NCBI RefSeq assembly: GCF_036785885.1 | Contig: NC_092320.1 | Location: 23,065,557-23,129,556 of the forward strand | Length of the DNA stretch: 64,000 bases | Direction: 5' to 3' | Origin: Coffea arabica | Lineage: Eukaryota; Streptophyta; Magnoliopsida; Gentianales; Rubiaceae | In this document: positions 36,569-49,630 of the stretch, one piece after another | Numbering within the stretch: position 1 is the first letter of the stretch | Layout of the letters: each line of letters opens with the position of its first letter | The notes under the pieces: model-generated | Database searches by the model: none | The model's input: the letters and a program-made list of their open reading frames with translations, nothing else | Told to the model about the DNA's origin: nothing | Made by a program: the position numbers and the translations under genes

Positions 36569-37215
36569 TGTTGTAAAAAATAAAAAATAGATATTCCAAA
36601 AGATTTTTATTATGTTTGTTACTGTTCGAATAAGAGTTTTATTTGATAAAGTTTCATAAAAAATGTTTGATCCTATTTTGAGGGAGAAATTTTCAAAAAT
36701 AAGATTTTGATAAAGGACTAAAAGCCAAATTCAAGAAGTCAAATTGTGAGACGTCTTGATAAGTTCGGTCAAATGGCCTTCCTGATGGTCTGACCTTTTC
36801 CAACTGTTCACAATAGAGGATAGACCTCTGACTACTTCAAATGATAAGTCTGGCACGGGATGCTTGCCCATTCTCACGGGAAATCAGCTTTCAAAATTCT
36901 ATCCTCTTCCGTATTCTGTATCATGAAACCTATAAATAGAACCATTTGTCAGGTTCATTTTCACCTGATGAACGAAGTCTGCACTTCGTAAACTCTCTCC
37001 TCCTTCTCCTCTATTTGCTCTTCTTAACTTTCTTATTTTACCTGCTAGTTTTGGAACTAAATTTTGCTGGTTCTACATCCCTCTCACAAAGTAGAGGAAG
37101 ACTTATTTAATCTTGGGGAAACATTTCAATGCTCTGAAATAGTTTTTTAGGACAGTGCTTTCAAGCACGACTCAAGTGTTCAAGTGTTAGCATTGTTCGG
37201 GCCATTTATACTATA
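36569..37215 (+). repeat. 3' LTR of the Copia element
   Basis: Direct repeat partner of 31473-32120, preceded by the polypurine tract. Confidence 0.93.
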
Positions 37216-37565
37216 GGATGAACAAAGATAGAAGTCCAATCAAACTGCAAATTTGTGGTGGAACAAATCAATGCAAACAATGTTCAAGACATTAGCATTG
37301 CAATAGTCCTAGAGGATATTGAGGAGATGAAAGAATACTTCGAACAGTGTAACTTTTCTTTTGTGTATAAAGCAGCGAATGCGTGCAGCCATACACTAGT
37401 TCAACATATAATTAAGCTACTACATGACATAGAATGGGACAATGAGTTCCTAGTATGGCTAATAGATATAGCAAGGAAACATATGAGGGCAGTTGCCCCT
37501 TTTAGTAACTAACTCTTGTATTATCAAGTGTTAATATATAAAAGTACAGTTTCCGTTTGTTGGAA
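37216..37565 (+). mobile_element. LINE C, 3' segment (RNase H end and 3' UTR)
   Basis: After the Copia 3' LTR the LINE frame resumes with TKIEVQ and then VEQINANNVQDISIAIVLED, CNFSFVYKAANACSHTLVQ and RKHMRAVAPFSN, matching LINE A RNase H. The 3' UTR CTTGTATTATCAAGTGTTAA and a short A-run (about 37563-37570) end it. The codon at the junction (TGA) replaces the Trp codon of relatives. Confidence 0.88.
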
Positions 37566-37920
37566 AAAAATTTAGATGTTGGAATGGAATATACTAAGTA
37601 CAAATTTGACTTAATTGCCTTGGATTAGTTTATTATGAAAATTATATTCAAATATTAATTGAGCTTACAAATAACCTGGGGGAGGGATGAATTGGGTGGT
37701 ATGGGGGGAGAGAGTGTAAGCAGGAGATTTACAAGGATAAATTTTGGGAGGAAAGGGTTTTTTCACTTAAATAAACCATACCAAATATTTGAATGAAATA
37801 GACAAGTTGGAAAGGTCTTTTCTTTTCTTACCATTCCTATGTACCACATGCCAAATGAGCGGTTTAGTGACTATATGGCTTGTTTCTATTCACAAAAATC
37901 GTTTTTAAGGATGCTATAGG
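37566..37920. other. Spacer, nothing recognised
   Basis: No ORF or repeat boundary is visible. Confidence 0.5.
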
Positions 37921-38130
37921 CTTGTTCTCATTTGATTTTTTAACATGATTATAAGTTAAGCTTTTGGACAATCAATTTTTTTGATGATTTGGTTTGCTTT
38001 TTTACTTCAATTATAGATTTTATAATAGCTAAAAAAGTTAAATCTATAATCTACTAAAGAGTAGCATTTGTTCTAAACTAACATTCTATAATCAAATTTT
38101 GCAAATTCTAAAACAAACGAGAACAAAGTT
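37921..38130. mobile_element. Small MITE with TTGTTCTC terminal inverted repeats
   Basis: The left end TTGTTCTCATTTGATTTTT is nearly the reverse complement of the right end AAAACAAACGAGAACAA. A second copy of the right end motif (CAAACGAGAACG) lies near 38221-38232, so the true end may be there. There is no coding capacity. It sits about 0.4-0.7 kb upstream of the CIP111-like start codon. Confidence 0.55.
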
Positions 38131-38610
38131 GATAAGGACTAATCAATTAAAGCCACTCATTAAGATTGTATGTTTTTAACGTTTTTGGGTATCAAAAAAT
38201 CTTAAATGTATATATAAAAGCAAACGAGAACGCACTACAAAATTAGAATATATAATTAGCTAAAATAATCAACCACGAACGAGCTGATTATTCTTTGTAA
38301 TCATTTTTATTAATCAACTTGTGCTAAATCTGTAAACCCGTGTTCTTGTCTAATTTCACGTGAACCATCTCAACATCAGCTAAAATTAATCATCATGTCA
38401 TGTCATGCAGGTGAAATGCTAGGGATAAAAAAAGCAAAGATTCATTTTTGTATGGGTCAGGTTGCCATTTTCCCAAAATACTATTCCCACCGAAATTCAA
38501 CATATTACGAGGCCTTCCTCTAAAGTGTAAAACCCTCACCAAAACCACAGGGTTTTAGGATCCTTCTCCTTCTCCTCCTTTGCTTTTCTTCTGAGCCGCA
38601 CAGAAGAGAA
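38131..38610 (+). promoter_or_regulatory. Upstream region and 5' UTR of the CIP111-like gene
   Basis: No ORF. The last 90 bases before the ATG are richer in C and T (CTTCTCCTTCTCCTCC), typical of a plant 5' UTR. A telo-box-like AAACCCTC occurs near 38530, but it differs by one base from the AAACCCTA box of ribosome-related genes. No clear TATA box can be assigned. Confidence 0.4.
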
Positions 38611-41600
38611 ATGCCCCCGAAAAGCAAAAAACATTCTTCAAAGGCAGCCTTTTCCCCCTCTCCTATATCAGCCTCCAAAAACCCAGATGATGCAGAAATC
38701 AGCAATCAAGAAGAAGAGCTCTTATGGGGTCTGGAAGAAGCTTCCAGAAAATTCCCATCTCTTATCTCTGAAACCGCTTTTATTGGTAAAGTGTTTAACA
38801 ATGATGCTGTTCATGCTTCAATTGGAACGGAAGCATTTGATATCAAAGGGTGTAAAATCTGGATGTCGGAATCCGCTATGATTGCTTCTTCTATTCTTCC
38901 TGGATCCCTTGTCTCGGTAACTATTCTCTTTTCATTTATCTTTATTAATTTGGTTCTTTGTCGAAGTTGAGTTTTTCTGGTTTACTCTGATTTCGATCTG
39001 AAATAGGGCTGCAATTGACTTAGTTTGAGTTGAATTTTGGCCTAATCAAGCTAAGGTCGACTTAAATTCATTAAGCTTGAGCTTGAACCCAATGGAACCT
39101 TGGAGCCGAGTATCTTTGTACTCAAAGTTGGCTCGGATACTTAATCGAGTAGTCGAGCTAGCTCAATACCCATTCGGGTCGAGTTGAGCTGTTGAGCCAG
39201 CTAAATTCATTTGGATCCCAGTCTGAAATATTGAGCTTCTAATTTACTGCTTTTGATGGGGTTCTGTAATATGGATTTGTTTCATTCTGTGCCTTCAAAT
39301 TTGGAGTTGGCCTTTATCTTTTAACCCAACCTCCTAAACAGAGTTCAGTTTGAACTTTTCTTTCTTTCTCTCTTTTTTTGGCTGTTGTTTATTGTGTTTG
39401 TTGAAATGGTGTGCATTTGATTAAACTTCACCATGTCATTTCTGCCAGTAAATGATTAATTACCAAAATTATGTAATTAACGGTATTTATTTTGTATAAA
39501 GTTTTGGTCTTTTTTCTTTCTGTTGTTTTTTTTGAAACATTTATTTTTCGAGATTTGGAGAAGGCATTAACTGTGATTTGGTCTTTAATGTATAAAAAAG
39601 TGGGATGATAAGCTGTGAGATTTGTTTTCTCTTGTGAGGCATGGATATTTTGGACGACATTACGACAGGGAGGTGGTCTTTGTGAATGTGTTGAATTCTT
39701 ACAAAGCTTTCAACTTGAAAGAACTATGGCGGTGGAGTTTGAATTCTTACACTGGGGGGGCATTTGGTTTGGTAGGAAAAGTTCCCTTTAGGTGCACCAA
39801 CTGCTATATTAGATTATCAACAATTAGACAGCAAGAGATGGAGGGGCATGATATTATGAAAAAGGAAAAAGTTAAAAAGAAGAAAGACAATTGGATGCTC
39901 ATTCCAGTACAACGATCAGAAGAAGGGTCAAATGGCCTAAGCAAAAAACCTTTTGAGGGATTAATTGCCATTCAATTCTGATTCTTCCAATGAAATAAAC
40001 AGGCCCTTTCAGGTCCTTTCTTTACCTCCTTTTTACTTCCTTTTTCGTTCAGGCACTACAGTTCGGCTTTCCCATTTAGAAATTTGGGGTCTTATTCAGT
40101 TCTAAAGAGAGTCTCTATGTTAGTCCACAAATATCTCATTTATTTTACCAAGTGCATTTCCATACGATTGAGATTGCTGCATCATCTTAAAGTGTAATCA
40201 ACCGTTTAAGAATGTGACATTTGGCATATTGTAGCTATTCAAACACATTTGAGTAATATATATACTTAGGCATACAGAATGCTGCAACATTTTTTTTTTT
40301 GTTTTCTATGAGTACTTTGTGACTTTGCATAATTTTTTTTCTTCAAATTGTTGCTTTTGGGCAATCTTTTCATGGTAATCAGCATATAACACTGCATTAA
40401 CAGGTCTCTCTTGCTTCTTCAAGGAAACTTTCGAGTGGCCATCCTTTGTGCTCTTTAGCAGATGAATGTGCAACGCATTTCGGGTTTGAATTTACTGAGA
40501 AATTGGCTAATGATGTAGGCTGCTACTTCATTCTTGCAACTGTTTTTCCTTCCAGTAAGGTTTGCAGAAGAATTACATATATGTCTTTTCCAATTTATTG
40601 TTTCTATTACCTGTCGATTCTGCAAATTACTGTTCTTTTCTTTTCGATAAAAAGTGTCTGCATGTGGGGCTTGTGTCTTTGGTATCCCTGGCATGGAATT
40701 TTCCCTGAAAATGTCCGGCTGGGTGAAAGGAAAAAAGTTTTTATGAACAATCTAAATCTTTGTTATCAAATAACCATTTAGATCTTATGGTGCACTATGA
40801 GTTGTTTGCGTGGTGCCCAATCTGAATTATATTTTTGAACTATTATATGGATATCAGAATGGCAAAAGACTTGTATTAGCTTACAAATTTTTTGTCTTTG
40901 CAAATGCAAAACTTAAAAACTTTGGAAACCACAGGATTCGCTTCACTTATGAGCTGATTCTTTAATAGATTGGATTTCCTCACAAAGGTATGAACAGTTC
41001 TGTAAAAGAGCCTCGGAGAACTAAGCTAATTTGTTTATTAGTAAGAGGTGCATCAAATTAGTTTCTCAAATTCCCCTAGTCAAGTGTTTGCTTAAACAAT
41101 CTTTTTCTTCAACTTTAACTTTGGGAGACTGAAGAGTAGGTTAGAGGGAAGAAATTTAAAAACAGCACAACATGAAGTAATCTTGTCATCTATGCATATA
41201 TAAGAGAGAAGGAAAGAGGAATTATGAAGTTGGGATAATCTAAAAAATTCTAGTTACCGATATTGTGAAATCACCAGTCTTAAGCCTGGATGATAACAGA
41301 TCTTGGATCACAGTAAATTGCGAACAGGTCAGGGACTCATCAAACAATATCAGGACCTTCAGAGCTAGCCTATGGGGCTTCCAAAAACATCTGTTTAAAG
41401 AAGTTAAATCTGACTTTGCTAATCTGGGCTTCAACTGAATCTAACCTGGTGGCTATAATCCATGCACTTTGCAAATTGGGAGAAATTTATGTTCAAATTG
41501 CAAGTAATCTGGTTATCTGACTTTTGGCCACCCTTCCTGTTTAAGTTACTGATGTTAAATCCAACTGAATCCCAGGCACCATAATTTTTTACATGGCATA

Positions 41601-44600
41601 TTCATTACTATGGTGAACCATGACTTTCAGAATGCATTATCATGAGTTTATCATTAATTTCATCATCTTCATCGCTGATGTACGTGTTGCTTTATCTCGA
41701 TTCCTTTCACCTTTCAATCGTTTTTGCTCGTACTCTTCACTTTATTGATTACATTTGGATGTCAACATTTAAGGAAAAATGTCATGCAATGTGATCTGTG
41801 CAAAACTTAAGTTTACAAACGACTTTCTGCCATTTTATCTGCAGCTTGTGAAGGATGCAGTGCGCTTGTCTCCAAACCTTTTCCTTACCATGGGTTGCCC
41901 TGCCTCAGGCCGGGCTTTGTATGTTAATTCCATTCAGGATCGACCGGTAATGGGCGTTGGTGAATTTGGCAAATCACACAGAATTAATGATTTTGGTCTT
42001 TCATTGAACAACTGCAAGGAATTAGATTTATCTTTTGTGTCGTCACAAACTAAATTTGTGGCAAGTAGTATGTCCTCCAATAATGGTCATTTGACTGAAA
42101 GAACAAATATTCAAGATGTAAATAGTAAGATTGCATCCCCAAAGACCCCATATTTTTCTCAATCAAAACTGAAGTCTCCAATTAGTGGACGCTTCAGTAT
42201 GCCAAACTTTGAAGACTCAAGATCAGATTCATCCCGCTTACAAGAGATGTCAGAGGATATATTTGATGTGAAGGATATTTTAGAGGATGATGATGTCAGA
42301 AAACTTTTGCAGACGTGCTGTACTTCATGGTTATTTTCTCGATTTTTGCTGTGTGGAAACCTTTTGGCCATTCCAATACTCTCAGGGCTTTGCATTTTCC
42401 ATGTTATAGGAGTCAGTAGTTTGTCTACAGAAAGTAAGAGATTGACTGAGAACAGCTGTTGCAACTTGACATCTCAAATGGTTGACCAAGTGGATCATAT
42501 TGTAGATGCCTATTTTGTTGATCGTGGAACCAAAGTTAGTATACATTTACCAAGGCATTCTGCACCGGAAACTCCATTAAAAAGATCTTCAATGTGGTTG
42601 GAACCTGTACGTCAGAGTTTCATTGCTAAGGAGGGAGATGACTTGCCAAATTTGGGAGGTCTTACCGTGGAGTTTGGAGTTCTGAAAGAGATAATTGTTA
42701 CATCAGCAGTCAGGTGTAATTTATCCAGGTGTTTTTCGCAACATTTATGTGCATATGTACTCTTAAGAACATAACCATGTGGTGACTTTTTTCTGTTATT
42801 TGTTTTTTGTATGGGAGGATTAAACAGAAAAAAACAAAATAAAGTATCTTATCTGATTTTTAGGTTTTGTCTTACTTGCCTTTGTGGACTGACATTTCCC
42901 AGGTTGTTTTTAAACCAAGAATATGTAGATTATTATGAGCTGTGTATGACTTGCATCCACTAGGTTGCTTTTAAGCTGGGTGTAGATGATTACAAGTACA
43001 ATCATTTTTTAGGCTGCCATTTTTCCTATTGTCAGCATATGTATGAAAGGTTTTCAGTACTTCTGATAAAACTAGAGAAATAAACTTTTTGTTCAAAAAC
43101 TATTTCAGTTATTGCGGTGTGAGTCTTAATCGTCTCTTCTTTCAGTCGCTTACTTATTCATTTTAGTCATGTATAGTGGGTTGAAAACTATCATTGGCCA
43201 TTTCTTGGCTTCTTGCTTTCTGGGCTGGGTGACCCCTCTTCTAGTTGATTGCATTATATCGATTTTGTTTATCCAGGAAAAAATGAGAAAAGACGAGTGG
43301 GAATTGCAGGGTTTGCTGCTCCCTTGGTTATTTTCTCAGGTTTTCCCCTTTTTTGGCCAATCTGGTTGTAAGATGGCAAAATGACATTGTGGTGTAGCAT
43401 GTGATCATCCAGTTTTCGGATCGCATGCATTTCTTTTCTAAGATGTAATTTGCTAGCTCCCATCTCAATCATGAGATTGCTATTTTGGATTGACATTCAA
43501 TTTTAGGGTGAGAGATTCACGCTATGGTTCTTCTTTAAGGAGGGCAATTGGAATATGGCTTTTCTTTTATTCTTTTTCTTTTGGGGGTAGTTTTCCATAA
43601 TGGGATGAGGATGTGTGTTGCCATCTCTAAGTGCAAAAGGCATCTAGATTTTGAACATTTTGGTATTATGTTTTTGCGGGTATTAGGGAAGAAGTAACAA
43701 ATCTACATTTCATTTTGACTTTTTTTTCCCTTACTTCTTGTGTTCTTCAATTCATGCTCCAGTGATAATTATTTAGAGTTTGTAACTTTAAGTAGCTTAA
43801 CTACCATTGCGTGGGTGGAGGAATTATATTTAATCCTAAGGGAATTAGTTAAATACGAAGGAAAGAATGCCAACTCTCCATGTGGTGAGTTTACATGATT
43901 CAGTGTGTCAGTGGCTGTCTGAGGAAGCGGCAAACCAGTTTTCATTGAGTTTAAGATGTTGAGAAAATCTGAGATTGATTAATAATAGCCTTTCACCTTG
44001 TTGTATAAGCTTGGCTGTCGGGCACTTCGATATTAAATATGTATGTTCAATACTATTTTTGAACGTTGTGCTGATTCCTTAAATTTTTTAAGTTTGGGAT
44101 TGCGACCTACAAAAGGCGTGATTCTTCATGGCCCACCTGGAACAGGAAAGACTTCTCTGGTTAGGTTGTGCGCTCATGAGGCTGGTGTAAACTTATTTTC
44201 TGTCAATGGACCTGAAATCATAAGTCAGTATTATGGAGAGAGTGAAAGAGCATTGCATGAGGTCTTTGATTCGGCTAGCAAAGCTGTACCAGCTGTGGTT
44301 AGATTTCTTCTCTCTTTTTCTGCCAACTTTTATTGGTTCTTTCAGTACTAAGTGGTGAAAGCTTTGAACCTAACGACATCCTTTTAATTGCTGTTTAATT
44401 CTCCATTGGTGTTTGTTCGGCAATGTTCATCTTTCTGTTTGTTTTACTCTAAGATTCTGCCTTTAGTTCTGTGCTTGGTGTTGTTAGGTTGCCTATGTTG
44501 ACCTTTTTTGCTTTCTTTTTTATTTTTTCTCTTAATAGATTCTGCCTCTGAGTAGAAGTAGACAAACAAAAGTAAGACAGAACTTTTCCTATGCTGATTA

Positions 44601-47600
44601 CTTTCGTATTTCCTGCTATATGGAATCTTTCGTGCTGGTAGTATAACATGTTTTGTATGCACTATATGGGGATTAGTAAACCAGCTTGCTGAGATGATGT
44701 TTTGGCTTTAAAGATGACCTGGAAAATTAATCTAACTTAAGCCAATTGAATCCTTTTCTTTTATTTTCTGTTTTTTTTGTCATCCCTTTTGGTGAACTTT
44801 TGCTTTGATAAAGTGTTCAGTGTTTCAGAAGAGAGCAATATTACTGCTGGAATTTGGTGGACTCATGCTTTGTTATTCATGCATGTTGGGTAATCTGGTT
44901 TCTTGGATTCGCAAGTTAAATTTCTTGTCTTGTGCACTAGATTTTTGTGTTTGTTTGGTGGCTTGTTGTAAAGTGTGTCACCAATTTCCCTTGATAGCTG
45001 ACCTCGAGTATTGTATTTAGCTGATCATATGTGGAAGGTGTAAGGAGAGGAAGGCCTCCTTCCGGGGAGGCTTGAGCCATCAGTGAGATACCTTGTGGGA
45101 CATAAAAGAGAGGACGAGTACTTAATTCTACATGAGAAATTTCTGATCTTTAAGAATGTCATAAGTGTAGTTTTCTCTGATAGGTTACATTGCTCACTTA
45201 ACATAGTTGCAATACTTTTAGGGTATAATCTACTCTAAAGCTTTGTTGATGTTTCAGATTAGTATTAAATTCTGATAGTTTCAGAATGAAAAGAACTCAA
45301 ACTACCATTTTTTCATTACATATTCGTCATCCGACTAGGATATTAAGCTGCCTCAAGTAACTATTCTGATTATTGATTAGACAAAACTGAATTAAGAAAC
45401 CTTGTGAATTTGGGGTTTCATACCTTAAATTGCTAAGTTGAAGGTTTATTCCTTCTGATCAGCCTGGATAAAAACACGCACAATTGTTAAGTTTCTTTTC
45501 TTGTCTTCATTGAGATAGTTCAGAACTACAAGCTTTCACCTGGGAAGATGTGTTTTTTGCCTTTGATTGGAGCGAAGCCTTTGGAAGTTGTTCTTCCAAC
45601 ATCCATAGCATGTCAATATACCCTAGGGGAAATTGTAATGAAACTTGTGGCAACTTTGTTCTTCTTTTTGCTCTTTCCTTTTCATCTTGATCTGTCACTT
45701 TAATTGGAAAAAACTTCTTATCAAAGGCCTTAAAGGAATTAAACCACTGCTGTGGCAACATTTAGGCCATGGTATTGCCCAAAAGCATTTTGACAAATCC
45801 TGATTGACCACCATATTGCTCAAAAGCTTCTTCTTATTTTTTCATTTTTAAACATCCAGATGTATAATTATCGTATATTTGATAGTTACCCCTATTGTCG
45901 TGCATGTAGCATAGCAAATTAGATGGGCATAATATTTACTGTATTTGATTGAAAATTGTGAAGCTCACTGACTAATAATATGTATGCCAACCCGTTTGAC
46001 TAAGATCAGATGAATCCTGATGGCTGTGTCATCTTTTCATTCTGAAATTCAAGATTTTAGCTTTGACAACCAATGGAGCAGGTCTGAGCATGCCTGTTAT
46101 CTGTCTGAACTTAATGATGGATGGAAATCATATAGCATGCTGATTAGTGTAAACCTATTTTTATGCATTAGAGTGTGCAATTGATGTAAACATTTTAAGT
46201 CATATATGCCTCGCAATCATCAAAGGTGTTCATACTGTATTTTCAGACAATTTAACAGTTCTTTACCTCTTCTTCCTTTGGTTAGTTGCTCCCTCTTAAG
46301 CTGTGATTTAGATAAAATTATAAATTTGGGTTACTTTCAAAAATTTTATATGGTTCGCCAGAAAATTACATTCATTTGTGAATGCAGGTTTTCATTGATG
46401 AGTTGGATGCTATTGCACCTGCACGTAAAGATGGTGGTGAAGAGCTATCTCAAAGAATGGTAGCGACATTGTTAAATTTGATGGATGGGATTGGCAGGAG
46501 TGATGGGCTTGTTGTCATAGCTGCAACTAATCGGCCTGACACTGTTGATCCTGCACTTAGACGGCCTGGAAGATTTGACAGAGAATTAGAAATTGGTAAT
46601 TTGAAATGTTCAGTTTTGCCTTTCTTTTACTTCAGCCTTCTCTTTACCAGCTAATTCTTCATTGTATTCTCCTGTTACTGTTGTTTAATGACCAGATTTT
46701 TGGTTGCAATAAGGTCCCCATTTTGCAGTTTAATGTTTTACTTAACCTGAACATTTATAGGAGACCGTTAATTGAAATTTGTCATCTGTCATTACTGCCT
46801 CAGTCTTACAAGTCCCTGGTGGGCCTTTTTGCTTTAATTTGACTAAGTGGTTCTTGTCTATTCCACAATCATCATATGAGGTCTCATACTACAATACAAG
46901 CATAGCTAACTGTAGTTGGTAATCTAAAGTTAGTACAGCTAGTAAATTGTTATCCTAAATTAATATTTTAGAATGTATTTCTGGATATCTGTGCCCCAAA
47001 AATATGTTTAGGATACTTCAGGTGAAATTAGAAACTGTTTCCAACGTGACCTATCTTCCCCAGATAAAATTAGAAACTGTTTCTACCTTGACCTATCTTC
47101 TCCTTCAGAAGTGAATCTTTCTTCATTCTTTCTATTACCCTCCCTTTGAGTCAATCATCAGTTGCATGCAGGAACGAAAGTAGGTTGGCTTTTAAGGCCT
47201 CTATTATTTATGTTAATTTTGGGTGCCTTTGCGGCTTAGGTTTTTTTTTTTTTGGGGGGGGGGGGGGGCGGGGTGGGTTGGGTTGTTGGGGAGTGTGGCC
47301 TTAGGGAGTGCCAGTTATGTCATAAATACAAACAAGCAGTGGTTTCTTATCTTCATTTGAACGGGGATTTTAATTGGAAAGTGTTCACCAGTGCTGTGTT
47401 TAGAAAAAAAAGATGCTGCATATATTTTCATGGAAGTTATTCTTTGTCCAATTTCAAAATGTTCTTTTGAATTCTAGATGTGTTCTTTTGATTCTAGTAA
47501 GTAGTTTTTAACTAATTGTCTCCACATTTTGGACTTGACCAGATACAGAATGTCTTTTTGTTTCACCAAAAAAATTTCTGTGCAGGTGTTCCATCTCCCA

Positions 47601-49630
47601 AACAGCGCCGTGAGATACTGCTTGTACTTCTCAGAAAAATAGAGAACTCTCTTTCAGAATCAGATGTTCAGCATCTTGCCACAGCTACACATGGTTTCGT
47701 TGGTGCCGATCTAGCTGCACTATGTAATGAAGCAGCTTTGGTTTGTCTTAGACGCTATGTTGATTTGAGTGTCTCAGATGTTGGTTCAGAGTGTGATCCA
47801 TCAATTGATGTAAATGATGGTTGTTCTCATGCTGATATGACAAACTGTTGTGACCTTCCGGTAAATAATTTGGAGGATTTGTCATCATCTATTTCAAATT
47901 TGCATATTTCGTCTGAAGCTACAGATTATATCGAAGTAGGTGGGACTTGTGCATCTGGAACTCCTGTTTTAAGGGTGACTTCTGAAGATTTTGAAAAGGC
48001 TAGGATGAAAGTTAGGCCAAGTGCCATGAGAGAGGTATGTCTACCATTTTCAGCCTGTCTCATAAATCAGAGCCGATTAACCTTTTATGTCATATGGCAA
48101 ACTCTATCCTGATTCCAATCATATCAGATCCGCAGTTTCTTGTATCATTTAAGAGATTCATTTGCTTAATATATCTTTCTAGTTATTTCATACTATTCAA
48201 ATTCCTCAAATTGGCATTGCAAACTGGACATGCAAGCTTCTCTTTTGTGTGCTGATCATCATGCTTCTGAATTTTTGCTCATTAATCTTAATAATGGTGG
48301 ACCAACAATGTTGACTTTCAATCGTCATATCTTGCCTTCTTTGCCTTTTGTTGACATGTTAAAACTTGCAATCAGGTAGTACTCGAGATACCAAAGGTTA
48401 GCTGGGAAGATGTTGGTGGCCAGAGAGAGGTTAAGATGCAGCTGATGGAAGCTGTTGAATGGCCTCAAAGGCATCATGATGCTTTCAAGCGCATTGGAAC
48501 TCGGCCCCCTACTGGAGTTTTGATGTTTGGTCCTCCAGGATGCAGCAAAACTCTCTTGGCACGTGCAGTAGCTTCAGAAGCTGGATTGAATTTCCTTGCT
48601 GTAAAAGGTCCAGAACTTTTTAGCAAATGGGTTGGTGAATCAGAGAAGGCTGTAAGGTCTCTATTTGCAAAGGCGAGGGCAAATGCTCCTTCAATCATAT
48701 TCTTTGATGAAATAGATGGCCTAGCCGTGATCCGTGGGAAAGAAAGTGATGGAGTTTCAGTTTCTGACCGTGTTATGAGTCAACTACTTGTTGAATTGGA
48801 TGGTATTTAAAAAATCTCACCCCTACACATTTATCTTTTCCTTGCTGACTTCTTTGATAAAATATAGTATTTGAGACTTGCAACCCTCAGTTGTTGGTTC
48901 AAAAAAATTTGTATTACGTATACATGCAATTTCTTCTTAAAACTTACCTGCTTGAATTGTTTCATAACTAGGTTTACATGAGAGAGTTAATGTCACCGTC
49001 ATTGCTGCGACCAATCGACCAGATAAGATTGACTCTGCTCTTCTGAGACCAGGTGTGTACTAATCTTTTTTCCTTCTTTTAGTTTGTTTGCCTAGAGTTG
49101 TAATGCTGCTGCTTCTCACATAGCAAGGAAAAACTTAAAACTTGTTTGAAATTCTATAAGGACGCTTTGATCGGCTGCTATATGTGGGGCCTCCAGGCAA
49201 GAAAGATCGTGAGGAAATATTCCATGTTCATCTCCGTAAAATGCCATGCAGTTCTGATGTGTCCATTAAAGAGCTTGCGCTTCTTACAGAAGGTTACACT
49301 GGTGCAGACATATCCCTTATTTGCCGTGAAGCAGCTATTGCTGCTATTGAGGTACATCAGTATTTGATGGAGAAGGGACCATTCCTGTTCTGGAATGGCT
49401 TTCTCTGATGGAAAAAAGGAATAAAGCATATTTTTCCAACTTTTCACCCTTTTTTTTTTATCATTTGACAGTATTTCTTGTGATATCAGGAGGACTTTAA
49501 TGCATCAGAGGTAACTATGAAGCATTTGAAGGCTGGAATTATGCAAGTACCACCGTCTGACATTCTATCCTATGAAGATCTCTCAAATAAGTTTCAGAGG
49601 CTTGTGAACTCAAGTGCTGAAGATGTCTAG
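38611..49630 (+). CDS. CIP111: CIP111-like AFG2/SPATA5-family AAA-ATPase, ten exons, 1010 residues
   Basis: I derive exons 38611-38916, 40404-40559, 41845-42713, 44093-44297, 46388-46595, 47586-48034, 48376-48802, 48972-49052, 49161-49351 and 49490-49630. All use GT-AG, all phases agree and the total is 3033 nt with the stop. Arabidopsis CIP111 is about 1020 residues. The N-domain covers residues 1-430. D1 has Walker A GPPGTGKT (457-464) and Walker [10 protein letters not shown] (about 512-520), followed by [21 protein letters not shown]2 follows VSWEDVGG, with Walker A GPPGCSKT (783-790) and Walker B FFDEID (840-845). The Cys-Ser P-loop in D2 is normal for this family. CIP111 was described as a calmodulin-interacting ATPase; yeast Afg2/Drg1 and human SPATA5 act in 60S ribosome maturation. 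A ribosome role here is inferred. The least certain junction is the exon 4 acceptor at 44092, which gives a slightly short join (TSAV then SLGLRPTKG). Confidence 0.93.
38990..39250. repeat. Repeat-like insert in CIP111 intron 1 (GAGC/GCTC-rich)
   Basis: The stretch is rich in short inverted words such as GAGCTTGAGC, GAGTTGAGC and GCTCGG, unlike the AT-rich intron around it. Such sequence is common in plant MITE-like DNA elements. No terminal repeats or target duplication could be fixed. Confidence 0.35.
39765..40010. repeat. Possible MITE in CIP111 intron 1
   Basis: GGGGGGCATTTGG near 39760 and AACAGGCCCTTTC near 40005 make weak inverted ends around an A-rich interior. The match is short, so this is only a candidate. 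Confidence 0.25.
44298..46387. other. CIP111 intron 4, 2.1 kb, no element recognised
   Basis: It separates the D1 Walker A and Walker B exons. An 84-codon minus-strand frame at 45507-45761 looks like part of a coding sequence, but I could not identify it. Confidence 0.5.
47241..47274. repeat. T13-G15 homopolymer junction in CIP111 intron 5
   Basis: A run of 13 T passes directly into a run of 15 G (47254-47268), then C and GGGG. Such runs are prone to slippage and sequencing error and could form G-quadruplexes. Confidence 0.85.

Larger units (their letters stand above)
31473..37215 (+). mobile_element. Complete Ty1/Copia retrotransposon, 5.74 kb, 5-bp target duplication GGATG
   Basis: The LTRs are 31473-32120 (648 bp) and 36569-37215 (647 bp). 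Both start TGTTGTAAAAAAT. The 5' LTR ends ACTACA; the 3' LTR ends ACTATA, having lost the CA terminus. GGATG flanks the element at 31468-31472 and 37216-37220. A purine tract (AGGTGGGAGAT) precedes the 3' LTR. By eye the LTRs differ at about 36 of 648 positions, roughly 5-6 percent, so the insertion is not recent. The sequence after the 5' LTR (GTCTAAGAAACTAAGG) is not the usual initiator-Met primer site. Confidence 0.95.

Noticed and set aside
39622..39981. 119-codon frame in CIP111 intron 1
   Set aside because: It lacks any domain, lies in an intron and overlaps a MITE-like stretch.
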